A stretch of 64,000 nucleotides of DNA from Microcoleus vaginatus HSN003 (GTDB lineage: Bacteria > Cyanobacteriota > Cyanobacteriia > Cyanobacteriales > Microcoleaceae): the NCBI RefSeq assembly GCF_022701255.1, contig NZ_CP031705.1, forward strand, positions 1,687,501 through 1,751,500, written 5' to 3'. A program made the position numbers and the translations under genes. This document shows, piece after piece, positions 38,124-46,515 of the stretch. Numbering within the stretch: position 1 is the first letter of the stretch; every line of letters begins with the position of its first letter. The notes below the pieces were generated by a model. It was given only the letters and a program-made list of their open reading frames with translations. It was not told where the DNA came from and searched no databases.

Positions 38124-38900
38124 ATGGACTGGCAAGAAGTTTCTGGCAACTGGGTATTAATTCCTTCTAAACCGATCGCGATCGTACATTTTCTCGGCGG
38201 TGCATTTGTGGCGACAGCACCGCAACTCACCTATCGCTGGCTGTTAGAAGCTTTGGGGAATCAAGGATATGTTGTAGTAGCAACGCCGTTTGTCAATACT
38301 TTGGATCATATTGCGATCGCCCGCGAAGTCCTCAACAAATTTGAAAATGCCCTCGATCGCCTGCGCGCCACTAAATTGCTCAAATCTTCCTATCTCCCCA
38401 TCTACGGCATGGGACACAGCATGGGATGCAAACTCCACCTCTTGATCGGTTCTGTGTTTGACATAGAAAGGGCAGGCAATATTCTGATTTCTTTCAACAA
38501 TTATGCGGCATCAGAAGCAATCCCGATCGTCGAGCAAATTTCCCCCGTCTTTAACGTCGAGTTTACCCCTTCCCCGCAAGAGACTAATCGCCTCGTCCAA
38601 GATAGCTATCAAATTCGGCGCAATCTTTTAGTTAAATTTAACGGCGACAACATCGACCAAACCCTGCTGTTGACCAAACTGCTAAAAGCACGATTTCCCG
38701 ACATGATTACAGTTAAGACTCTAGCAGGCAACCATCAAACGCCCTTGGGTCAAGATGTTAGCTGGCCTGTAGGTCAAATTTTTACACCTTTCGATGCGAT
38801 CGGGCAATGGGTCAAACAAGAAGTGTATCGCGAATTAAATCAATTAAAACAGACAATTTTGCTGTGGCTTAATCCTCTGTCCAAGGATTTTAAATCTTAA
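38124..38900 (+). CDS. DUF1350 family protein
   Basis: A 258-residue member of DUF1350, a family of cyanobacteria and plants with alpha/beta-hydrolase shape. MDWQEVSGNWVLIPSKPIAIVHFLGGAFVATAPQLTYRWLLEAL is the conserved start; GMGHSMGCKLHLL supplies a serine elbow, NHQTPLGQD the late histidine. The ATG at 38124 is preferred, as an upstream TTG extension to 38028 is not conserved. Role unknown; chloroplast homologues are associated with lipid metabolism only by prediction. Confidence 0.8.
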   Translation: MDWQEVSGNWVLIPSKPIAIVHFLGGAFVATAPQLTYRWLLEALGNQGYVVVATPFVNTLDHIAIAREVLNKFENALDRLRATKLLKSSYLPIYGMGHSMGCKLHLLIGSVFDIERAGNILISFNNYAASEAIPIVEQISPVFNVEFTPSPQETNRLVQDSYQIRRNLLVKFNGDNIDQTLLLTKLLKARFPDMITVKTLAGNHQTPLGQDVSWPVGQIFTPFDAIGQWVKQEVYRELNQLKQTILLWLNPLSKDFKS

Positions 38901-39226
38901 AGTTCAGATTTTAGCTTGGTGACATTAAATTTAGGAATTACCCATAAACTCTATCTGTAGTGCTTAGGTTTTACCTGGTCGCTACCAATAGTGTTGAAAA
39001 GCCGTTTGCCTAAGTCCTAAAACTGCCAAGGGATGTCTAAGCTATGTACTCATAGCGGCGATGCTCCTACTTTTCCGACTTTAAAGATCCGACTTTTCCG
39101 ACTAGACTTTAGCCTGAGTGATGAGTTAATATAGCGATAGGTGCATCCGACGCTAGGTAAATTACCGCCTAAATTAATTGCAAGTTGTTTGTCCACCTCT
39201 TATTAACTTCATGAGTCGATATTAAA

Positions 39227-39403
39227 ATGAATAAGAATGATGAAAAAAACCGTTTTACCAAACGCAATATTGTTCGCTCCGAACAAATCCATGGATTAGG
39301 TTTTCAAAGTCCAGATGGTATTGGATTCACTCAACTTTTATTAGATAATTATTTCGATTTTACTAAGCTGGTTAATACACACAAGATTGCCAACAGATCC
39401 TGA
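39227..39403 (+). pseudogene. Truncated methyltransferase-like N-terminus
   Basis: A 58-codon ORF starting MNKNDEKNRFTKRNIVRSEQIHG and continuing GLGFQSPDGIGFTQLLL. This resembles the N-terminal start of a group of SAM-dependent N-methyltransferases (phosphoethanolamine/sarcosine type: ...RSEK.YG.GFQSPG). The SAM-binding core is absent and a stop at 39401 ends it. It sits 86 bases before the phosphonate operon. The identification is by eye and tentative. Confidence 0.4.
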
Positions 39404-39488
39404 AATTACGCGATCACAAGATGCTCAACGCTAAAAGCTGTCGCGCATCAAATTTTTCAACCAGATCTAGCCTACAACAGGGTTTTCG

Positions 39489-41144
39489 ATGCCAAATTAT
39501 CCAGTGATTGAGAAATTGAAGATGCTCAAAAAAACAACACAATTAAAAAATATGCTGTTATCCAAAAATCTAGAATTTTTGGTAGAAAGTCATAATGGCA
39601 TTAGTGCAAAAATTGCTGAAGAAGCAGGTTTTAAAGGAATTTGGGCTAGTGGTCTGAGCATATCTGGTCAGCTTGGTGTGCGTGACAATAACGAAGCTAG
39701 TTGGACTCAAGTGCTAGAAGTTATTGAGTTTATGTCTGATGGCACTTCAATTCCCATTCTTTTAGATGGAGACACTGGCTACGGTAACTTTAACAATGTA
39801 CAACGGTTGATAAAAAAGTTGGAGCAACGTAATATTGCTGGGGTTTGTCTTGAAGACAAACTATTTCCTAAAACCAACAGTTTTATCAAGGGAGACGCAC
39901 AACCTTTAGCTGATATTGAAGAATTTTCCGGCAAAATCAAAGCCGCAAAAGATGCTCAAAATGATGATGACTTTGTAGTGATAGCCCGGGTGGAAGCCTT
40001 TATTGCAGGTTGGACTTTATCAGAAGCTATAAAACGGGCTGAAGCTTATTATCAAGCCGGGGCTGATGGGATTTTGATACACAGTGCCCTGAGAATACCA
40101 GACGAAATTTTAGCATTCAAGCGTGAGTGGGGCGATCGCTGTCCAGTAGTGATTGTACCTACTAAATATTACAGCACTCCCACTGAAATATTTAGAGATA
40201 ATGGTTTCTCTATTGTCATCTGGGCCAATCACCTGTTTCGCTCTGCTGTGACAGCCATGCAACAGGTGACTAAGACGCTAATGAAGGAACAAAACTTGCT
40301 CAACATTGAAGATTCCATCGTTTCTGTTTCGGAAATTTTCCGTCTTCAAGGAGCAACTGAACTTTTAGAATCTGAGAAACGCTATCTTCCGAAAAACCCT
40401 AAAGGTGTCGGTGCCCTCATCCTCGCTGCTTCAAGAGGTATTCAATTGGGTAAACTGACCGAAGAACGACCCAAATGTATGTTAGATATGCAAGGTCATA
40501 CTTTGCTTTCAAGGATTGTTGATACATATCGGACTGTAGGCATTAAGGACATCACCGTAGTTCGGGGTTACAAAAAAGATGTGGTGGATCTACCTAACCT
40601 GCATTATGTAGACAACGATAATTATGGTTCTAGCGGTGAACTCGTTTCGCTGCACTTGGGTTTGAAGAATATCGCTGATGATAATCACGACCTGATTGTA
40701 GGTTATGGTGATGTTCTGTTCAAAAAATATATTTTACAAATGCTGTTGGACTCAGAAGAGGATTTTGTAGTAGTTGTAGATTCAGAAAAGAAAAGTTCCA
40801 GCAATAATCTCGTCCGGAAAAATTACGCCGATTGTTCGCTGCCTTACTCAAAGGATGCCTTCTATACCAAAGTTTATCTTCAGCAGATCGATCGGGATTT
40901 AACGGAAAATCAAAGGTCGGGAATGTGGACCGGCTTACTAAAAGTGTCCGAGCGAGCCAAACCTATTTTATTGGACGTATTAAATACGCTGCTCTTGCAA
41001 CCCGAAATTCAACAGCGGGGCAGAATGCTAATTCTCATTAATGAGTTGATCCGACGTGGTTATCGAGTAGAAGTGCTTTATATCTCAGGGCATTGGCTGA
41101 ATGTTGACCAGATCCAAGATATGCTCAAAGCGGAGGTGTTTTAA
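39489..41144 (+). CDS. aepX: Phosphoenolpyruvate mutase fused to a nucleotidyltransferase
   Basis: A 551-residue, two-domain protein. Residues about 10-300 are PEP mutase, which makes the C-P bond by converting PEP to phosphonopyruvate: DGDTGYGN (93-100), the signature [10 protein letters not shown] (122-131), and ARVEA follow the isocitrate lyase/PEPM pattern, and the EDKxxPKxNS string separates true mutases from lyases. Residues from about 307 form a nucleotidyltransferase with [22 protein letters not shown] (310-331), as in IspD/MobA-type and PntC-like enzymes. The second domain may make a CMP-phosphonate. First gene of a compact operon; the next ATG directly follows its stop. Confidence 0.93.
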   Translation: MPNYPVIEKLKMLKKTTQLKNMLLSKNLEFLVESHNGISAKIAEEAGFKGIWASGLSISGQLGVRDNNEASWTQVLEVIEFMSDGTSIPILLDGDTGYGNFNNVQRLIKKLEQRNIAGVCLEDKLFPKTNSFIKGDAQPLADIEEFSGKIKAAKDAQNDDDFVVIARVEAFIAGWTLSEAIKRAEAYYQAGADGILIHSALRIPDEILAFKREWGDRCPVVIVPTKYYSTPTEIFRDNGFSIVIWANHLFRSAVTAMQQVTKTLMKEQNLLNIEDSIVSVSEIFRLQGATELLESEKRYLPKNPKGVGALILAASRGIQLGKLTEERPKCMLDMQGHTLLSRIVDTYRTVGIKDITVVRGYKKDVVDLPNLHYVDNDNYGSSGELVSLHLGLKNIADDNHDLIVGYGDVLFKKYILQMLLDSEEDFVVVVDSEKKSSSNNLVRKNYADCSLPYSKDAFYTKVYLQQIDRDLTENQRSGMWTGLLKVSERAKPILLDVLNTLLLQPEIQQRGRMLILINELIRRGYRVEVLYISGHWLNVDQIQDMLKAEVF

Positions 41145-42290
41145 ATGATTCAAGCGGAAAGCTTTATTCGAGTGGCGAAAGACAAAGGATTTGATTTTTA
41201 CACAGGGGTTCCCTGTTCCTATCTCACATCTTTTATCAACTATGTTATTGATTCTCCCGATCTTCAATATGTAGGAGCGGCTAACGAAGGAGAGGCTGTC
41301 GCGATCGCCTCTGGGGCAGAACTAGCGGGGATGCGTAGTGTTGTGATGTTTCAAAATTCGGGTTTCGGCAATGCAGTCAATCCCTTAACTTCGTTGAATC
41401 AAATCTTTAAAATTCCCATCCTGATAATTGTTACATGGCGGGGGCAACCAGATGGAGCGCCTGACGAACCGCAACACCAGCTTATGGGCGCAATTACTCC
41501 CCAATTGCTGGAACTAATGCAGATTCCTTGGGAATATTTTCCCACACAAACCGCAGACATTGAGCCAACTATCAGTCGTGCGGTGGCACACATGACACAG
41601 CATCAGAGTCCCTATGCTTTGGTGATGAAAAAAGGTTCGGTGGAATCTTGCGATTTAAACTCATTATTAACTGTTAAACCTCCGTCTATCACTCCAGAGA
41701 TTCCCTCTATCTCTGAGAAAATGAGGTTTACCCGTAATGAGATGCTTCAAGCCATCCAAGCAGGTAGTCATCCCCAAGATATTGTACTAGCAACCACAGG
41801 TTATACGGGGCGGGAACTTTATGCAATTGAAGACCGGGAAAATCAATTTTATCAGGTTGGTTCTATGGGGTGTATTTCCAGTCTGGGATTGGGTATTGCC
41901 CTTGCTCAACCAAAAAAGCAGGTAATAGTCATTGATGGAGACGGTGCTGCTTTAATGCGCCTGAGTGCTTTAACAACTATCGGTTATGAACGTCCTGCCA
42001 ACTTGCTACATATCTTACTAGATAATCAAAGGCATGAATCAACGGGTGGACAATCCACTGTGTCGCACTCAATTGATTTTTGCAGGATTGCTACGGCTTG
42101 TGGTTACGAAAAAGTAATAGTTGCTACAACTCCTGAAGAAGTTAAATCTTTGTTGGCATCCCCCTTAGAAAAATTAACTTTCTTGTATGTGAAGATCAAG
42201 CCCGGGATTCCCGAAAAATTGCCCCGTCCTAAAATTACTCCCCCAGAAGTGGCTCAACGTTTACGAAAATTAATCCAGGTGGCACAATGA
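41145..42290 (+). CDS. aepY: Phosphonopyruvate decarboxylase
   Basis: A 381-residue thiamine-diphosphate enzyme converting phosphonopyruvate to phosphonoacetaldehyde and CO2, the step that pulls the unfavourable mutase reaction forward. FYTGVPCSYLTSFINYV and ANEGEAVAIASGAELAG give the N-terminal ThDP site with its glutamate, and IDGDGAALMRLSALTTIGYERPANLLHILLDNQ gives the GDG...N metal/diphosphate motif. Length is normal. The stop overlaps the next gene's start in ATGA, so translation is coupled. Confidence 0.93.
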   Translation: MIQAESFIRVAKDKGFDFYTGVPCSYLTSFINYVIDSPDLQYVGAANEGEAVAIASGAELAGMRSVVMFQNSGFGNAVNPLTSLNQIFKIPILIIVTWRGQPDGAPDEPQHQLMGAITPQLLELMQIPWEYFPTQTADIEPTISRAVAHMTQHQSPYALVMKKGSVESCDLNSLLTVKPPSITPEIPSISEKMRFTRNEMLQAIQAGSHPQDIVLATTGYTGRELYAIEDRENQFYQVGSMGCISSLGLGIALAQPKKQVIVIDGDGAALMRLSALTTIGYERPANLLHILLDNQRHESTGGQSTVSHSIDFCRIATACGYEKVIVATTPEEVKSLLASPLEKLTFLYVKIKPGIPEKLPRPKITPPEVAQRLRKLIQVAQ

Positions 42291-43369
42291 AGCGAACAAT
42301 TTTACTGAATCCAGGTCCCATTACCCTGACAGAAAGGGTGCGTCAGGCACTACTTCGAGAAGATTTATGTCATCGAGAACCGGAGTTTGCTGAACTGACA
42401 CTGGATATTAAAAAACGTTTAGCCAGTGTTTATCCTGAAGCCACGACTGATTATGAAGCAATTATGCTCACTGGATCGGGAACTTGTGCTGTAGAAGCTA
42501 TGCTTTCGACTTTGATACCTCAGAATGGTAAAGCCTTAGTTGTGAGCAACGGGGTTTATGGAGAACGAATAGTTTCAATGGTAACGACTCATGGGAAAGC
42601 AGTAGAGGTTGTTTCCTCTCAATGGCATGAGCCAATGAATCTAATAGAAGTAGAGAAGCATCTTGAGCAAGATTCAGGTATTACTCATGTAATTGCTGTA
42701 CACCATGAAACTACTACAGGTCGGTTGAATGATGTAGCAAAACTAGGTCAACTCTGTAAAAGTAAAAATGTTGCGCTATTGCTTGATTCTGTCTCTAGTT
42801 TTGGGGCAGAAAAAATTGAGTTTGCAGATTGGAACTTAGAAGCCTGTGCAGCTACAGCCAATAAATGCCTACATGGGGTTCCAGGAATATGCTTTGTTTT
42901 GGTAAAGAAATCTGTTTTTGAGTCCCGTCCTTCTGCTGCTGAAACTTTGTATTTAGACCTTGATCGCTATCATCAAGAGCAGTTACAGGGTTACTCACCT
43001 TTCACCCAAGCGGTACAGATTGTTTACGCTCTACAGGAATCCCTGAAGGAAATGGAAGATCTGGGCGGTTGGATGGCAAGACATCAACAGTATTCCCATC
43101 TTTCCCAACAAATTCGCCAATGTTTAAGAGAATTAGGTATTTCAACCTTATTGGATGAGCCGGATTATTCTTGTGTGCTAACTTCTTTTAATTTACCGTT
43201 AGGCTATAGTTACGAAAAAATTCACGACAGTTTGAAGAAATCTGGTTTCATTATTTATGCAGGTCAAGGGAGATTAAAAAAAGACATTTTTCGGATCGCA
43301 AATATGGGTGATATTCAACTTGATGATGCGAAACGTCTTCGGAATTGTCTACAAAGTTTGTTTCGCTAA
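42287..43369 (+). CDS. phnW: 2-aminoethylphosphonate transaminase
   Basis: A 360-residue class-V aminotransferase that should convert phosphonoacetaldehyde plus an amino donor to 2-aminoethylphosphonate. LLNPGPITLTERVRQALL, DLCHREPEF, LTGSGTCAVEAMLSTLI, HHETTTGRLNDV and DSVSSFGAEKI match the family; the PLP lysine is in TANKCLHGVPG. Although PhnW is usually named for AEP degradation, its position behind PEP mutase and decarboxylase shows the biosynthetic direction here. Confidence 0.92.
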   Translation: MKRTILLNPGPITLTERVRQALLREDLCHREPEFAELTLDIKKRLASVYPEATTDYEAIMLTGSGTCAVEAMLSTLIPQNGKALVVSNGVYGERIVSMVTTHGKAVEVVSSQWHEPMNLIEVEKHLEQDSGITHVIAVHHETTTGRLNDVAKLGQLCKSKNVALLLDSVSSFGAEKIEFADWNLEACAATANKCLHGVPGICFVLVKKSVFESRPSAAETLYLDLDRYHQEQLQGYSPFTQAVQIVYALQESLKEMEDLGGWMARHQQYSHLSQQIRQCLRELGISTLLDEPDYSCVLTSFNLPLGYSYEKIHDSLKKSGFIIYAGQGRLKKDIFRIANMGDIQLDDAKRLRNCLQSLFR

Positions 43370-43428
43370 TATTGCGTATTTAATTTGGGGAGATAGCTTA
43401 TGTTTTTTGTCCAAATACCAATTAGTAT

Positions 43429-44307
43429 ATGTCTTTTCTTGCCATTGCGCTTGTCCTTTTGTCTGCCACGATTCACGCAACTTGGAATCTGTTAGCACAT
43501 TCCCAAAAGTTAAGTGGGACATTACTTTTGCGGTTTCATTGGCTGACTGGCTTAGTTGGATTGATACCAATTCTGCTGGGAGAGTTGAAGGGGAATCCCT
43601 TGCCTCCGGCAGCTTGGGGATTGGTTGTTCTGACTGGATTATTACAATCCTTCTATTTTCTGGGTTTGATGATGGGCTACCGTAATGGCAATTTCAGTAT
43701 TGTTTATCCGGTAGCTCGCGCCTTACCGATACTTTTCCTCGCCTTCTTTGATGTTGCCAGAGGGCAGTTTCCTTCACCGGTTGGCTGGCTGGGTATTATT
43801 CTGGTGCTTATTGGTTGCATACTCATACCATTAAAATCTTTGCGAACAATCAAATTAGCTGACTACTGGAATAAATCTACCATTTGGATTCTAATGATTA
43901 TGTTTGCTACTGTAGGCTATACAGCAGTGGACAAGTTAGCATCTGAAATTTTAACGCCTGGGGCTGAAGCCTCCGCCCGTTACGCTTTTTTACAAGCTAT
44001 TTTCACTGTGCCATTTCTGTGGATTGTCCTGAAATTGATCGAAGAACCGATGGATAAAGAGACAGGATTAGCTTCTTGGAAATGGTCAGCCTTATTTGCC
44101 TTTTTTGTTTTTATCTCTTACTGGTTAATGTTGTGGGCATTCCAACTTAGTCCTTACATTAGCTATTTATCAGCACTACGCCAGTTTAGTCTAGTGATTG
44201 GTGTTTTATTTGCGGGTCTATTTTTAAAGGAAAAAGTACCTCCGTTACGGATTGGTGCGGCGGCGGTGATCGTTTTGGGTATGTTCTGCATTAGTCAAGC
44301 CTCCTAA
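43429..44307 (+). CDS. EamA-family (DMT) transporter
   Basis: A 292-residue membrane protein with about ten hydrophobic helices in two EamA halves (for example ALVLLSATIHATWNLLA and SALFAFFVFISYWLMLWAFQ). The end LRQFSLVIGVLFAGLFLKEKVPPLRIGAAAVIVLG is characteristic of the DMT superfamily. It follows phnW by 59 bases in the same direction. Export of AEP or of a related phosphonate is a reasonable guess from context; members of this family also export amino acids and lipids' building blocks. Confidence 0.85.
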   Translation: MSFLAIALVLLSATIHATWNLLAHSQKLSGTLLLRFHWLTGLVGLIPILLGELKGNPLPPAAWGLVVLTGLLQSFYFLGLMMGYRNGNFSIVYPVARALPILFLAFFDVARGQFPSPVGWLGIILVLIGCILIPLKSLRTIKLADYWNKSTIWILMIMFATVGYTAVDKLASEILTPGAEASARYAFLQAIFTVPFLWIVLKLIEEPMDKETGLASWKWSALFAFFVFISYWLMLWAFQLSPYISYLSALRQFSLVIGVLFAGLFLKEKVPPLRIGAAAVIVLGMFCISQAS

Positions 44308-44350
44308 TTTTGATAAGATGCTGATGATCGCATTTCTAAACAACGCACAG

Positions 44351-45304
44351 TATAGTCATTTCAAATAGGTATGAGACTATTTAAAAATGAGGTAAAATAA
44401 ATAAAAATAGTGAAGCAGCTAGGAAAATGTCTTACAGTATTGATTTGAGAAAAAGAGTAGTAGATTATGTAGAAAATGGCGGTCGTATCGCTCAAGCTGC
44501 TGGACTTTTTCAGGTAGGAAGGGCAACGATATATGGGTTGCGGGGTCGGACAGACCTTAGAGCCACCAAGGTAAAAAGGCGTAAGAAAAAACTAAATTAG
44601 AAAGCCTTAGAAAAGGATGTAAAAGAGAATCCAGATGCTAGATTAATCGACAGAGCCAAGAAGTTTGGGGTAAGACCAAGTGCCATATTTTATGCTCTTA
44701 AAGAAATGAAAATTACTCGAAAAAAAAAAGAACTTCGTTACCAGGAGAGAAACCGAGAAGAAAGAATGAAATACTACAGATATCTCCGAGACTTGATTAA
44801 AGTATGGGGCAGTCAAAGTCTGGTTTTTATTGATGAGTCAGGATTTGAAGAGTTTCAAGATTGTGCATTAGGCTGGTCAAAAAGAGGCAAAAAAATCTGG
44901 GGTGAAAAGTCAGGAAAACGGGGGAAAAGAGAAAATCTAGTAGCCGGAAGACGGAAAGGAAAAAAGGACTTAATTGCCCCAAGGGTTTTTACGGGCAGCC
45001 TCAATGCAGAAGGTTTTGAAGGGTGGTTATCTTTATATTTATTACCCTCTCTGACCAAGCCATCTATATTAATCATGAATAATGCACCGATTCATCGAAA
45101 AACAGCCATTCGAGAACTGGTAGAGGAAACGGATCATCAAGTTCTTTTTCTCCCAAAATATTCTCGCCTACCTGAACGATATTGAACACGATTTTAGTGC
45201 GTTAAAGCGAGCCAGAATGTATGCTCCTCCTGGCACATCTTTAGATGAACTCATCTGTGCCTACTCCGCTCAATAGTGTCTCTTTTTTATTTGAAATGAC
45301 TATA
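44351..45304 (+). mobile_element. IS630-family element, decayed
   Basis: Perfect 17-bp terminal inverted repeats TATAGTCATTTCAAATA (44351-44367) and its complement (45288-45304) bound the element, with TA at the ends as expected for IS630/Tc1-mariner insertion. It holds one broken transposase. It lies between the phosphonate operon and the ABC exporter remnant. Confidence 0.9.
44427..45276 (+). pseudogene. IS630 transposase, nonsense and frameshift mutations
   Basis: The reading starts MSYSIDLRKRVVDYVENGG with an N-terminal HTH. An in-frame TAG (about 44598) interrupts it, then the same frame continues with ENPDARLIDRAKKFGVRPSAIFYALK. The DDE region is seen in LVFIDESGFEEF and LIMNNAPIHRK (normally DNAxxH, here NNAPIH). 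A single-base shift near 45165 puts the last segment, NDIEHDFSALKRARMYAPPGTSLDE, into another frame. The first aspartate of the second motif is changed to Asn. Not functional. Confidence 0.9.
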
Positions 45305-45487
45305 ATTATGATTACCCACCGCATTGCTCATGCCTTGCGTGCAGATAAGATGTTTGTGCTGGAAAATGGCAGTATTTTGGCATCTGGTAGCCATAGGGAT
45401 TTACTCCTACAAAAAAGAACCCCTACCACACTTTGGCAACAAGTTAATGGGGGAAATACGGATGCTATGGGAATTGCCAGTATCTAG
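45305..45487 (+). pseudogene. C-terminal end of an ABC exporter ATPase
   Basis: About 60 codons immediately after the IS630 right end read IMITHRIAHALRADKMFVLENGSILASGSHRDLLLQ, the H-loop and following strands of an ABC-exporter nucleotide-binding domain. Walker A, signature and Walker B are missing. No other part of the gene lies between the EamA transporter and the element, so the rest was deleted. Identification is firm; the original substrate is unknown. Confidence 0.85.
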
Positions 45488-45555
45488 GGCGGTGCAGTCA
45501 AATCAAAATATAATAAACTGCTACGCAGCTTAAGAGTCACCCAGGGTTCTGAGGG

Positions 45556-45583
45556 AAGGGTTGAGGGTAGCCCCTCAACCCTT
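45556..45583. terminator. Hairpin between convergent units
   Basis: AAGGGTTGAGGG pairs with CCCTCAACCCTT around TAGC at 45556-45583, lying between the plus-strand ABC remnant and the minus-strand anti-sigma kinase stop at 45604. A strong stem of 12 bp with a short loop. Confidence 0.6.
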
Positions 45584-45603
45584 ACCCGCTAAAAATATTA
45601 GTG

Positions 45604-46083
45604 TTATTTTCGATCGTCGATACAGGGCGAATAATTTTTGACGATCGACAAACAGTTCCGTCCATCAGCCGTTCTCTCGTAACTAATACGGTCTGCGATG
45701 TCTTTAATCAATTTTAGACCCCGCCCCCCCGGAGAGTTAATATCGACTTTTTCCGAAATATCTTTGATTTTTTGCTCTAAATCAAACGGATCGCCCGAGT
45801 CCCAAATTTTAATCTCTAAAGATTCAGCGAACACCGCCACCTGAATGTCAACACGCAAATCCGGTGGTTTGCCCTTGTGGGCGTGACGCACCGCATTCGT
45901 AAAGCCCTCAGCCAAAGCTAACTGACACCGTATCCACACACTTGTAGGAATTCGCGAGTCGTACAATTGTCCAAACCACGACAAAACCCAGCTTAATCCA
46001 TTCAGACCTGTATTGACTTGAAGATCCGCTTTTTTTAGCATCGGCAACTTTTCGGAACCCTTTAATTCAATCACGCTCACCAC
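45604..46083 (-). CDS. Anti-sigma regulatory factor / serine kinase (RsbW-like)
   Basis: A 159-residue protein of the RsbW/SpoIIAB group with a GHKL ATPase fold. The N box is ALAEGFTNAVRHAHKG, G1 is WDSGDPFD and G2 is GGRGLKLIKDIAD. In partner switching such kinases phosphorylate the STAS antagonist and bind the sigma factor or another target. It is divergent from the phosphatase gene and 1.8 kb from the STAS gene. The three-gene set resembles the hormogonium module HmpU/V/W of Nostoc; the equivalence is inference. Confidence 0.85.
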   Translation of the reverse strand: MVSVIELKGSEKLPMLKKADLQVNTGLNGLSWVLSWFGQLYDSRIPTSVWIRCQLALAEGFTNAVRHAHKGKPPDLRVDIQVAVFAESLEIKIWDSGDPFDLEQKIKDISEKVDINSPGGRGLKLIKDIADRISYERTADGRNCLSIVKNYSPCIDDRK

Positions 46084-46515
46084 AGAAGTTCTTCATCGGC
46101 CGGTGGGCAAAATACAACGAGACAAAATACAGCCAGGTAAAATACAACGAGACAAAGTATAACGACGGCAAAATTGAATGGTAGTTTGAGGATACTAGCT
46201 TTGGTGGGCCGTGGATCAATGTCTAATCCACTAATCGGTGAGTCACTGTACCATAAATAACACTTCCATGTCAACCAGCGCCTGTGGCAAATAAAAGTCT
46301 ATAAAAATTTATATTCTGAGTATAAACTGAGTGAAGTTCGATCGCGCCAAATTTCTATCAAATTTTAACGTAAATTGAACTCAACGACCCGCCCTCAAAA
46401 GCAATTACCTCGAAAGCGATGCCAATAAACTATACTCAATCTCAGACAAGGGCGCTGACAGGATATATTTTAAATGACCCCCAGACCTTGAAAAACTTGT
46501 AGTACCTAAGTGCCC
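46084..46515. other. Divergent promoter region of the partner-switching module
   Basis: About 430 bases between the kinase and phosphatase genes. AAAATACAACGAGACAAA occurs twice in close succession near 46106-46160. No gene seen. It should contain both promoters. Confidence 0.4.

Noticed and set aside
44706..45185. Stand-alone 159-residue gene
   Set aside because: It is the middle part of a broken IS630 transposase bounded by inverted repeats.
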